Shown: positions 34,594 to 41,927 of the stretch, piece by piece
Layout: each line of letters begins with the position of its first letter
Position numbering within the stretch: position 1 is the first letter of the stretch
Assembly (NCBI GenBank): GCA_934668345.1
Contig: CAKUNE010000002.1
Coordinates: 62,001-126,000 of the forward strand
Direction of reading: 5' to 3'
From: an uncultured Collinsella sp.
Lineage (GTDB): Bacteria > Actinomycetota > Coriobacteriia > Coriobacteriales > Coriobacteriaceae
DNA: 64,000 nucleotides
Notes under the pieces: model-generated
Seen by the model: the letters and a program-made list of their open reading frames with translations, nothing else
Databases searched by the model: none
What the model was told of the DNA's origin: nothing
Program-made: the position numbers and the translations under genes

Positions 34594-34670
34594 CTATCTC
34601 GAGCCCGATCGCATTCGCATCACGCGCCTCCGCTTTTCTCTTACACTCCCCTTCCGAAAGGATCTTTACC

Positions 34671-35243
34671 ATGTCTCAGAACACCACCGCCACCCAGCCC
34701 CGCACCGTCCAGGCCGCCGACCGCGGCAAACTTGACGTCCGCGCCCTCGTCCTGCTCGCCATTCTGCTTGCCGCCGGCTTTATCCTCAACTTCACCGTCG
34801 GCAAGGCCATCTCGGGTATCTCGGGCGGCATGATCAGCCCCGAGTTCATCATTTCGGCCTTCTGCCTCACCATCTTGGTCGTGCGCCCCAACATTGGTCA
34901 GGCGCTCGTCATCGGCCTTATCTCGGCAGCCGTGATCCAGATCACCACCACCTCGCCGTTCATCGATTTTGCCGCTGAGGGCATCGCCGCCATGCTCATG
35001 GCCGCCATCGTCAACGCTGCCGGCAAGGGCGGTCAGGTTAAGCCTGCCGTCGCCATCGTCGCCACCTTCGTGACTACCTTTGTCTCCGGCGTCATCTTCA
35101 TGGTCATCAAGATGGCCATGCTCGGCGTGGTGGGCGAGCTCGCCGCCGCCATGCTGCCTGTCGTCGCCATGACCGCCGTCTTTAACGCCATCCTGGTCGG
35201 TGCCCTCTACCTGCCCATCCAGAAGGCCCTTAGGCTCAACTAA
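34671..35243 (+). CDS. ECF transporter S component, TrpP-like (first copy)
   Basis: A 190-residue membrane protein with about six helices, the size of a substrate-binding S component. A short polar N-terminus (1-25) precedes the conserved LVLLAILLAAGFILNFTVG helix; VIGLISAAVIQITTTSPF and a C-terminal FNAILVGALYLP follow. AAAGGA lies 8 nt before the ATG. The Trp-codon attenuator just upstream and resemblance to TrpP-type proteins argue for tryptophan as substrate. It is followed by a paralogue and by EcfA and EcfT genes. Confidence 0.83.
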   Translation: MSQNTTATQPRTVQAADRGKLDVRALVLLAILLAAGFILNFTVGKAISGISGGMISPEFIISAFCLTILVVRPNIGQALVIGLISAAVIQITTTSPFIDFAAEGIAAMLMAAIVNAAGKGGQVKPAVAIVATFVTTFVSGVIFMVIKMAMLGVVGELAAAMLPVVAMTAVFNAILVGALYLPIQKALRLN

Positions 35244-35249
35244 CCCGCT

Positions 35250-35350
35250 CGGCTTTACGAGCCACCCCATCTTGGTGTTCATTCGTCGCTCGCGTACCCA
35301 AGTACGCTTCGCTCCTCTTTCGCGCCAACCTGGGGCCCCTCGTAAAGCCG
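35250..35350. repeat. Long intergenic palindrome 5 between the two S components
   Basis: Arms 35250-35277 and 35323-35350 pair with about six mismatches; the outermost 12 bp (CGGCTTTACGAG/CTCGTAAAGCCG) are perfect. The centre has a GCGTAC-CCAA-GTACGC hairpin (35291-35306). It starts 6 bp after the first S component stop and may limit read-through to the second. Confidence 0.8.
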
Positions 35351-35450
35351 TCTTCGTGCTCCATTATTCAAAATTAATCCCCTTTGATTTAACCCCTTTC
35401 GTGGGGGTCTAGGACACGCTTATCTCAAATCCCACCTTAAGGAGAACATC

Positions 35451-36002
35451 ATGGCCACCAACACTCAGGCTCGTACCATTTCTGCCAACGCCGCTTCCGA
35501 CAAAGGCATCCTCGACATCACCTCGCTCGTCCTGCTCGCCATCCTCCTTGCCGCCGGCTTTATCCTCAACATGACCGTCGGCAACGCTCTTGCCGCAACG
35601 GGTATTAAGCCGCAGTTCATCATTGCCGCCTATGCCCTGGCCATCGCACTCACGCAGGCAAGCTTTGCCCAGGCAGCCATCTTTGGCATCCTGTCGGCCG
35701 CCGTCATCCAGATCACCACGTCAATCCCCGGCCTCAACTTTGTCACCGAGCTTGCCGGCGCGCTGACGATGGCGGCGCTCATCAAGTCCAACATCGGCGG
35801 TAGCAAACTCAACCCCTTCATCGCCGGCCTGCTCACCACCTTGGTCTCGGGTGCCCTCTTCGCCGTCCTGGGCACCGTCATCATGGGTGCCGCGCTGCCC
35901 ACGGCGCTTGCCAAGGTGCCCATCGTGCTCGGCACTGCCGTCTTCAACGCCGTCGTGGTCCAGGCCCTCTTCTTCCCCCTGCGCAAGGTGCTCAACAAAT
36001 AG
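35451..36002 (+). CDS. ECF transporter S component, TrpP-like (second copy)
   Basis: A 183-residue membrane protein paralogous to the first S component: LVLLAILLAAGFILNMTVG, IFGILSAAVIQITTSIPG and GTAVFNAVVVQALFFPLRK correspond segment by segment. AAGGAG lies 6 nt before the ATG. Divergence between the copies suggests related but distinct substrates, for example tryptophan and a precursor or another aromatic compound. Both would compete for the single EcfA-EcfT module that follows. Confidence 0.83.
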   Translation: MATNTQARTISANAASDKGILDITSLVLLAILLAAGFILNMTVGNALAATGIKPQFIIAAYALAIALTQASFAQAAIFGILSAAVIQITTSIPGLNFVTELAGALTMAALIKSNIGGSKLNPFIAGLLTTLVSGALFAVLGTVIMGAALPTALAKVPIVLGTAVFNAVVVQALFFPLRKVLNK

Positions 36003-36014
36003 CCTGATATGATG

Positions 36015-36042
36015 GACGGGGCCGCGCGCAAGCGGCCCCGTC
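36015..36042. promoter_or_regulatory. Intercistronic hairpin after the second S component
   Basis: A perfect 11-bp GC stem (36015-36025 with 36032-36042) lacks a T run, so it likely stabilises the upstream mRNA rather than ending it. Confidence 0.6.
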
Positions 36043-36070
36043 ACTAAAGACTGTCCCAAACAGCTAGCTT

Positions 36071-36114
36071 TTGGGGACGTTCTTAGACGACTCGTCATTT
36101 AAGAACGTCCCCAA
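36071..36114. repeat. Palindrome 6 upstream of the ECF ATPase gene
   Basis: TTGGGGACGTTCTTA (36071-36085) and its exact complement (36100-36114) enclose GACGACTCGTC, itself a small hairpin. The GGGGACGTTCTTA arm looks like a REP-type element (inference). It ends 19 bp before the ATPase start, close to its ribosome site. Confidence 0.8.
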
Positions 36115-36132
36115 TGACTATGAAAGGTATCC

Positions 36133-37884
36133 ATGAAAACGATCATCAACGTCGACGATGTCTCGTTCTCCTATGGTGCGCAAACCGAGCAGGCGCTTAA
36201 GCACATCTCGCTCGACGTGAACAAGGGAGACTTTATCGGCATCATCGGGCCTTCGGGCGCCGGCAAGTCTACGCTTGCCGCCTGCCTGTCGGGAGCCGTA
36301 CCCCACCACTACACCGGCACTTTTTTTGGGTCCGTCATGGTTGACGGCCACGACACCTGCGAAGTCTCGCTCACCGACGTATCGCAGATCATCGGCAGCG
36401 TGCTGCAGGACATCGACACGCAGATGGTCGCCTCGGTTGTCGAGGACGAGATGCTCTTTGGTCTGGAGAACTTTGGCGTCCCCCACGACCAGATCGAGCA
36501 GCGCGTAAGCGAGACACTCGAGACGGTCGGCATCAGCGACCTGCGCGACCGCGAGATCGCCACGCTTTCGGGTGGCCAAAAACAAAAGGTGGCCATCGCC
36601 GCCATCCTCGCTATGCGCCCCCGCGTGCTGGTGCTCGACGAACCCACCGCAGCACTCGACCCCGCCAGCTCTACGCTGGTCTTCGAGACCCTGCGCGAGG
36701 CAAACCGCGCACTCGGCATCACCATCGTCGTCGTTGAGCAAAAGGTCGCTCTGCTCTCGGAGTACTGCAACCGCGTGCTCGTGCTCAACCATGGCGAAAT
36801 CGCGCTGCAGGGCGAGCCGCACGAGGTCTTCGCACACACCGATGAGCTTCGCACCATTGGCGTCGACTGCCCCCGCGTCACACGAATCTTCAATAGTCTC
36901 GCGGCCGATGGCCTGGCAAGCGGCACCCCTTGCTTGGATGTCGACGAGGCTGAACGCCTGATTTCGGGCATCGTCGACCCCGCACACACGGCCAGCGAAG
37001 TCCAAGCGCCCGCGGGCTCACCGCACGCCCCGTCGTTGCGCCCTCATGCTAAGGACGCCGAGCCCGTGCTCACCTTCGATCACGTTGAGTTTGCCTATCC
37101 CAACGGCGGTGCCGCCGTCCACGACCTTAGTCTGACGCTCTACCCCGGCGAGCTCGTGGGCGTTGTCGGACAAAACGGCGCCGGCAAGACTACGCTCACC
37201 AAGCTGCTCACGGGCCTGCTTAAGCCCGCCTCGGGCAGCGTGCGCGTTACGGGCTTGGACACCGCCGCGGTTCCCACGAGTCGCATTGCCCGCGAGGTCG
37301 CAACGCTCTTCCAAAACCCCGACCGCCAGATCTGCAAGGATACCGTGCTCGACGAGGTCGCTTTTGGCCTGGAACTTGCCGGCATCGACCACGCCGAGGC
37401 CCTGCGTCGTGCCCAGCTCGTCATCGACCGCTTTGGTCTGCCCGCCGACGAGGCGCCCTTCTCGCTTTCGCGCGGCCAGCGACAAATGGTGGCGCTCGCC
37501 TCCGTCGTAGTGGTTGAACCCAAGATCGTAGTGCTCGACGAGCCCACGAGTGGCCTTGACTACCGCGAGTGCATGACCGTCATGGAAACGGTGCGAACCA
37601 TGGCCGAGCGTGGCTGCGCCGTGATCATGGTCTGCCACGATATGGAAGTCGTTTCCGACTTTGCCGAGCGCATCGTTGTGATGGCCGACGGCCGTATCCT
37701 CGACCGCGGACGCACACACGAGCTGTTCTCGAATATTGAACTCATGCAGCGCGCCTACGTGGAGCCGCCCCAGGTCATCGAGCTCTCGCGCCGCTTGGCA
37801 TCCTCCGTCTCCCCCGCTTTTGCGCAGGTGAGCGAGGTCACCGATATCGTTCGCATTACCAAGGAGATGGTCCGCCGTGGTTAA
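36133..37884 (+). CDS. ECF transporter double ATPase (EcfA1-EcfA2 fusion)
   Basis: A 583-residue protein with two ABC ATPase domains in one chain. Domain 1: Walker A GPSGAGKST (39-47), signature LSGGQKQ, Walker B VLVLDEPTAALD. A linker of about 60 residues (roughly 265-315) follows. Domain 2: Walker A GQNGAGKTT (from 346), signature LSRGQRQ (about 444), Walker B IVVLDEPTSGLD. The second signature has Arg in place of the usual Gly. It energises the two S components. AAAGG precedes the ATG, and the stop overlaps the ecfT start by 8 bp. Confidence 0.93.
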   Translation: MKTIINVDDVSFSYGAQTEQALKHISLDVNKGDFIGIIGPSGAGKSTLAACLSGAVPHHYTGTFFGSVMVDGHDTCEVSLTDVSQIIGSVLQDIDTQMVASVVEDEMLFGLENFGVPHDQIEQRVSETLETVGISDLRDREIATLSGGQKQKVAIAAILAMRPRVLVLDEPTAALDPASSTLVFETLREANRALGITIVVVEQKVALLSEYCNRVLVLNHGEIALQGEPHEVFAHTDELRTIGVDCPRVTRIFNSLAADGLASGTPCLDVDEAERLISGIVDPAHTASEVQAPAGSPHAPSLRPHAKDAEPVLTFDHVEFAYPNGGAAVHDLSLTLYPGELVGVVGQNGAGKTTLTKLLTGLLKPASGSVRVTGLDTAAVPTSRIAREVATLFQNPDRQICKDTVLDEVAFGLELAGIDHAEALRRAQLVIDRFGLPADEAPFSLSRGQRQMVALASVVVVEPKIVVLDEPTSGLDYRECMTVMETVRTMAERGCAVIMVCHDMEVVSDFAERIVVMADGRILDRGRTHELFSNIELMQRAYVEPPQVIELSRRLASSVSPAFAQVSEVTDIVRITKEMVRRG

Positions 37885-38623
37885 CGTCATCGACTATATG
37901 CCGGGCGACACGCTGCTGCATCGCCTGAACCCCGTCGTCAAACTGGGCCTCGCTGCCTCCATCATCATCGGCATCTTTTTGTCCGACAACTATGTTGCGC
38001 TGTTGGGCTTTTTGGCACTCACCCTTGCGCTGGGCGCCTACGCCGGCGTCGTCGATCGCCTGTTCTCGCTGCTCAAGCTGCTGATTCCGCTCGCACTTAT
38101 CATGTTGTTGCTCCAGCTGGCCTTTATGCGCGATGGCAACGTGATATGGGGCTTTATCACCGACACGGGGCTCATCACCGGATCAAAGGCCTGCCTGCGT
38201 CTGCTGGGTGTGGCATTGCCACTCATCCTCATGCTCATGGTGACCAAGCTCAACGACCTTGCCAACGCCTGCGTCGAGGTGCTGCACGTGCCGTATCGCT
38301 ATGCCTTTACCTTTACCACGGCGCTGCGCTTTGTGCCGGTGTTTGGCCAGGAGATGAACGCCATCATGGAGGCGCAGACCGCACGCGGCGTCGAGTACGA
38401 CACCAAGAACCCCATCAAGAAGCTTAAGCTCATGCTGCCGTTGTGCGTACCGCTGCTTATCTCGAGCGTGGGCAAGACCGACGCCACCGCGCTTGCCGCC
38501 GAGCAGCGCGGCTTCTACCTGCGCACGCGCGCCAGCTCGTACAAGCGCTATCCCATCAAGGGCTTAGATGTCACCGTGCTCATCGTCAGCATCGCCCTCA
38601 TCGTCCTGGGCTTCCTCTTCTAG
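37877..38623 (+). CDS. ecfT: ECF transporter T component
   Basis: A 248-residue membrane coupling protein (EcfT/CbiQ family). It has the N-terminal DTLLHRLNPVVKLG, several hydrophobic helices, and the two coupling-helix motifs that contact the ATPases: ARG in AQTARGVEYD and a QRG variant in AAEQRGFYLR. The start is GTG at 37877 with AAGGAG 10 nt upstream, overlapping the ATPase stop by 8 bp, which indicates translational coupling. It is the last gene of the unit. Confidence 0.92.
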   Translation: MVNVIDYMPGDTLLHRLNPVVKLGLAASIIIGIFLSDNYVALLGFLALTLALGAYAGVVDRLFSLLKLLIPLALIMLLLQLAFMRDGNVIWGFITDTGLITGSKACLRLLGVALPLILMLMVTKLNDLANACVEVLHVPYRYAFTFTTALRFVPVFGQEMNAIMEAQTARGVEYDTKNPIKKLKLMLPLCVPLLISSVGKTDATALAAEQRGFYLRTRASSYKRYPIKGLDVTVLIVSIALIVLGFLF

Positions 38624-38650
38624 CAATCGCCAGCGGTAACCGGCACACGC

Positions 38651-38690
38651 AAAAGGCCTCGGCTCGCACCAAACGAGCCGAGGCCTTTAC
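38651..38690 (+). terminator. Terminator of the ECF transporter unit
   Basis: AAAGGCCTCGGCTCG pairs with CGAGCCGAGGCCTTT with a 7-8 nt loop, followed by ACTGTTTT. Confidence 0.88.
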
Positions 38691-38703
38691 TGTTTTCCCA
38701 GAT

Positions 38704-38741
38704 AAAACCCACCAAAATAAACCTGTCCCTTTTTGGTAGGT
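38704..38741 (-). terminator. Terminator of the aspartate racemase gene
   Basis: On the minus strand, AACCTACCAAAA pairs with TTTTGGTGGGTT (one mismatch) and is followed by TTATC. The loop carries GGGACAGG, a short motif that also occurs near 53330 (GGGGACAGG). It lies 7 bp past the racemase stop. Confidence 0.6.
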
Positions 38742-38747
38742 TGAGAG

Positions 38748-39494
38748 CTATTGGCGGTAGGGGGCGCCGCTGCGAATGATGGACTCGCGCACCAGGACGT
38801 CCATGGCGTCGAGGGTAATCTCGGGCATCTCGCGGTACTTCTGCAGCACCGAGAGCTCCGTGCAGGCCAGAATGACGCGGTCGCAGCCGCTGCGGGCAAA
38901 CTCCCACATCACGCGATCGAACTTATCCATATCGGGCTCGCGTCCGGCCTTCACGTCGTCGTAGATAAGCGACATCACGTCGGCCTGACGCTTCTCGCTG
39001 GGATAGACGACCTCGACGCCCGCGGCCTCGCATTCGCGCCCATAGACGCCCGCACCCACAGTGCCGTCGGTGCCCATGATGCCGATCTTGCGCACCGGCT
39101 CGGCCGGCATGCTCAGGTTAGGATCGAACTCGCACTCCCCCATCACCGCGCCAGCTAGGGCATAGCGCACCGACTCGCGCGGCATGTGGATAATCGGCAC
39201 CTTCGTAAACGACTGGATCTGGTCGTAGAAGTAGTGTGACGTGTTGCAGGGAATGGCAATGTGCGCACAGCCCAGCGACTCGAGCGCCTGGGCGCACTCC
39301 TTCATAGTCGCCAGCAGCTCGGCATGCTCGCCGGTCTTGATGGCCAGCGTGCGGTCGGGCATGGTCGACTTGGAAAGAACCACCATGTCGATATGCTCCT
39401 GGTCGCACGTAGCCGCCGTATGGCGCACCACCTGGTCGTAGTAATACGACGTGGCCTCGGCGCCCATGCCGCCGATAACTCCCAGCTTTTCCAT
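38748..39494 (-). CDS. Aspartate racemase
   Basis: A 248-residue cofactor-independent racemase of the aspartate/glutamate racemase family. The two catalytic cysteines are in IPCNTSHYF and ILACTELS; LGVIGGMGAEAT is the N-terminal phosphate/substrate loop. AAGGAGG lies 5 nt before ATG 39494, which decides the start. It lies downstream of a D-aspartate ligase gene on the same strand, separated by a short hairpin, so it probably supplies D-aspartate for peptidoglycan crossbridges. Confidence 0.9.
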   Translation of the reverse strand: MEKLGVIGGMGAEATSYYYDQVVRHTAATCDQEHIDMVVLSKSTMPDRTLAIKTGEHAELLATMKECAQALESLGCAHIAIPCNTSHYFYDQIQSFTKVPIIHMPRESVRYALAGAVMGECEFDPNLSMPAEPVRKIGIMGTDGTVGAGVYGRECEAAGVEVVYPSEKRQADVMSLIYDDVKAGREPDMDKFDRVMWEFARSGCDRVILACTELSVLQKYREMPEITLDAMDVLVRESIIRSGAPYRQ

Positions 39495-39578
39495 CGCCGC
39501 CTCCTTGGTGACGCTTGCGCAATTGCGCGTATCATACCCGCGCCCGCCCGATGCAAACCGGACGGGCGCCGCACTCAT

Positions 39579-40835
39579 CTACTTGTAATACGTCTTGAAC
39601 AGCTTAAAGTGGCGCAGCTTGGTGTGCCACATGCGCAGCCAGCGGTTAAAGACAAAGTCGCCCTTCATAAACGAGGGGTCGGCGCCCTTGCCTTCCTTAT
39701 CCAGGCGATGTACCTTAGCGCGCAACTCGGGATCCTTGACGTACTTGTCGACGACACCCATGGGAACGACCATCCACAGCGCCTCGTCCTGTGCCGTCAC
39801 AAACTCCGGCTCAAACGGGCGGTTGAACACATACTCGTCCACCACATACTTGGCAACGTTAAAGCCGCTGTTGGTTACGTAGTAGTTGCTGCGGCCCTGA
39901 CGGGTGTTGAAGTCGAAGAACTTAAACGAGCCATCGCGCTCGTCGTACTTGACGTCAAAGTTGGAATAACCAACAAAGTTCAGGTCCTCGAGCAGCTTGC
40001 GCACGCCGCCCATGAGCTCGTCGTTGGGTTCGGTGATGATACAGGCATGGTTGCCAACGCCATGGGGCTGATGCTCCTCGAGCAGTACGTGGCCCAGGCA
40101 CATCATGCGCACCTTACCGTTACGGTCAGAATAGCTGGTGAGCACGCGCATGTACTCGTCGTTGCCGGGCACGCGGTCCTGCAAAATCAGGTCGTCGGTG
40201 TAGCCGCTGGCATAGGAGTCACGGATAACCTGCTCAAGCTCGGCACGATCGGCAATCTCATAAGCCTTCTTCTGGCCCTCGAACTCATGCTGCCACCACA
40301 TGATGCCGTCGGACGGCTTCAGGATCATCGGGAAGGGGAAGTCAATCTGGTCGAGCACCTCGGCCGGCGCCTCGCCTTGCGCGTTGAGCATCTGCGCCGT
40401 AAAGGTAAAGGTATGCGGATACGGCACGCCATGCTTCTCGCACAGCTCGTAGAAGATCTCCTTCTTCTGGCACTGCTCGAGCATGCTGTAAGGCGCGTAG
40501 GGCGCGACGATGTTATCCGCCAGCTCATCGGCATCCTTTGCCTGAGCCACCAGGGCAACATAGTTATCGCCGCAGCCCATCAGGACAATCGTCTTATCGG
40601 CATGCGCCTGGGCAATGCCATTGACGATTTTGAGCATCACGGGCATGGTATCGATGTCGACATTGGGCGTGTAGTCGATAATCTGGCTTCGATACGCAGG
40701 GCCCGTCTGGTACTTGCCAAAGACCAGACTCTTAACCTGATACTCCTCGTAGAAAGCGCGCGCCACCGAATAGGCGTTGATGTCGCCACCGAGCAGCACG
40801 GGAATGAACTCGCGCTCTGTAAATTGCAATGCCAT
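39579..40835 (-). CDS. D-aspartate ligase, ATP-grasp family
   Basis: A 418-residue carboxylate-amine ligase. The ATP-grasp fold is seen in FPMILKPSDGIMWWQHEFEG, QDRVPGNDEYMRVLTSYSDRNG and FDFNTRQGRSNYYVTNSGFN (metal-binding Asn/Glu region). It resembles the D-aspartate ligase of enterococci and lactococci, which adds D-Asp to the epsilon-amino group of the stem peptide Lys (or Orn). AGGAA precedes the ATG. The neighbouring aspartate racemase strongly supports this function. Confidence 0.85.
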   Translation of the reverse strand: MALQFTEREFIPVLLGGDINAYSVARAFYEEYQVKSLVFGKYQTGPAYRSQIIDYTPNVDIDTMPVMLKIVNGIAQAHADKTIVLMGCGDNYVALVAQAKDADELADNIVAPYAPYSMLEQCQKKEIFYELCEKHGVPYPHTFTFTAQMLNAQGEAPAEVLDQIDFPFPMILKPSDGIMWWQHEFEGQKKAYEIADRAELEQVIRDSYASGYTDDLILQDRVPGNDEYMRVLTSYSDRNGKVRMMCLGHVLLEEHQPHGVGNHACIITEPNDELMGGVRKLLEDLNFVGYSNFDVKYDERDGSFKFFDFNTRQGRSNYYVTNSGFNVAKYVVDEYVFNRPFEPEFVTAQDEALWMVVPMGVVDKYVKDPELRAKVHRLDKEGKGADPSFMKGDFVFNRWLRMWHTKLRHFKLFKTYYK

Positions 40836-41060
40836 GGAAACTTCCTATCATGAACTGCCCGCACAACGGGCGGTCTTAGTGCAACCGATTCATTCTAGCG
40901 TGCCAAACCGCCAGTGCCCAAAGTTCCACCGTATCTATGGCAATCGGAGGAGCAAACTCGGCGCAAAGACGGCACTCACCGCTGTACGACAACGGGCAAT
41001 GAACCTACCGTTGTTGTAGGATTCAACATACTGTCAATCTCATAAGCGAAAGGCGCACGC

Positions 41061-41693
41061 GTGCCCCAAGAACATCTGGCCGACAACCCCATCCTTGACG
41101 CTGCAAAACGCGAGCTAGCAGAACGCTCACAGACAACCGCTCCCCTACGCACCGCCAGCAACGCCTACGAAGGACCCGCCCGCATCGTCTCGATTAACAC
41201 GTCGGCGCACAAAGGCACACGCAAGTCGCCCGTCTCCGATGGGCACGATACCGTCATTGAGCAGTTTGGTCTCGCTTCCGATGCGCACGCCGGGCACTGG
41301 CACCGCCAAGTCTCGTTTTTGGCCGCAGAATCAATCCAGACGGCACAGCATCGCGGGCTCGATGTGCACGAAGGCGACTTTGGGGAGAACTTCACCACAC
41401 AAGGCATCAACCTGCTTTCGCTCCCCTTGGGCACACAGCTCAAGATCGGCAACGACGTTCTGGTCGAGATCAGCCAGATCGGCAAGGTCTGCCACACCCG
41501 CTGTGCCATCTACTATCTCGCCGGTGACTGCATCTTTCCCCACGAGGGCATTTTCGGTGTGGTGCTTCGAGGCGGAGAGGTGCATGTCGGAGACGCTATC
41601 CAAACAGTCAAGCTCGGCGACGGCACGTGTTCCTTCACCCCAGCCGAGGCGCTCGAAGAAGTTGAGCAGGCTCGCCGCGAGGGAACCCTATAG
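41061..41693 (+). CDS. MOSC-domain protein
   Basis: A 210-residue MOSC domain protein. About 40 non-conserved residues are followed by the domain: ARIVSINTSAHKG, GLASDAHAGHWHRQVSFLA, GDFGENFTTQGINL, and GKVCHTRCAIYYLAGDC with the conserved Cys. MOSC proteins bind molybdenum cofactor or carry sulfur. The start is GTG at 41061 with AAAGG 7 nt upstream. No molybdopterin gene lies nearby, so the role is open. Confidence 0.85.
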   Translation: MPQEHLADNPILDAAKRELAERSQTTAPLRTASNAYEGPARIVSINTSAHKGTRKSPVSDGHDTVIEQFGLASDAHAGHWHRQVSFLAAESIQTAQHRGLDVHEGDFGENFTTQGINLLSLPLGTQLKIGNDVLVEISQIGKVCHTRCAIYYLAGDCIFPHEGIFGVVLRGGEVHVGDAIQTVKLGDGTCSFTPAEALEEVEQARREGTL

Positions 41694-41824
41694 GTGCAAA
41701 ACCCCATGTTGGAGTAGCTCTTAAGGCGTGAATCTGCGATCAAAGCGAGTTCCGTAACGTTAAAGTTGAACTCTATGGTTTCTCAACAATTCACCATAAC
41801 TGCAGGTCAAAGCCAAAGCCTCAA

Positions 41825-41864
41825 GTTCAACTTGACCCTTTGGAACCTTTAAGGTTCAAGTTGA
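41825..41864 (+). promoter_or_regulatory. Hairpin/palindromic repeats upstream of the cell-wall hydrolase gene
   Basis: GTTCAACTTGA (41825-41835) and GTTCAAGTTGA (41854-41864) are each palindromic and together form a stem (41827-41838 with 41853-41864, one mismatch). A third AGTTGAAC lies at 41764-41771. They sit 60-160 bp upstream of the start and may bind a regulator such as one sensing cell-wall state (inference). Confidence 0.45.
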
Positions 41865-41927
41865 GGTCGAAAGCAGTAGTAGAATACCGTTCGAACCATA
41901 ACCTACGATTGATTGCAGAGGGATTGG

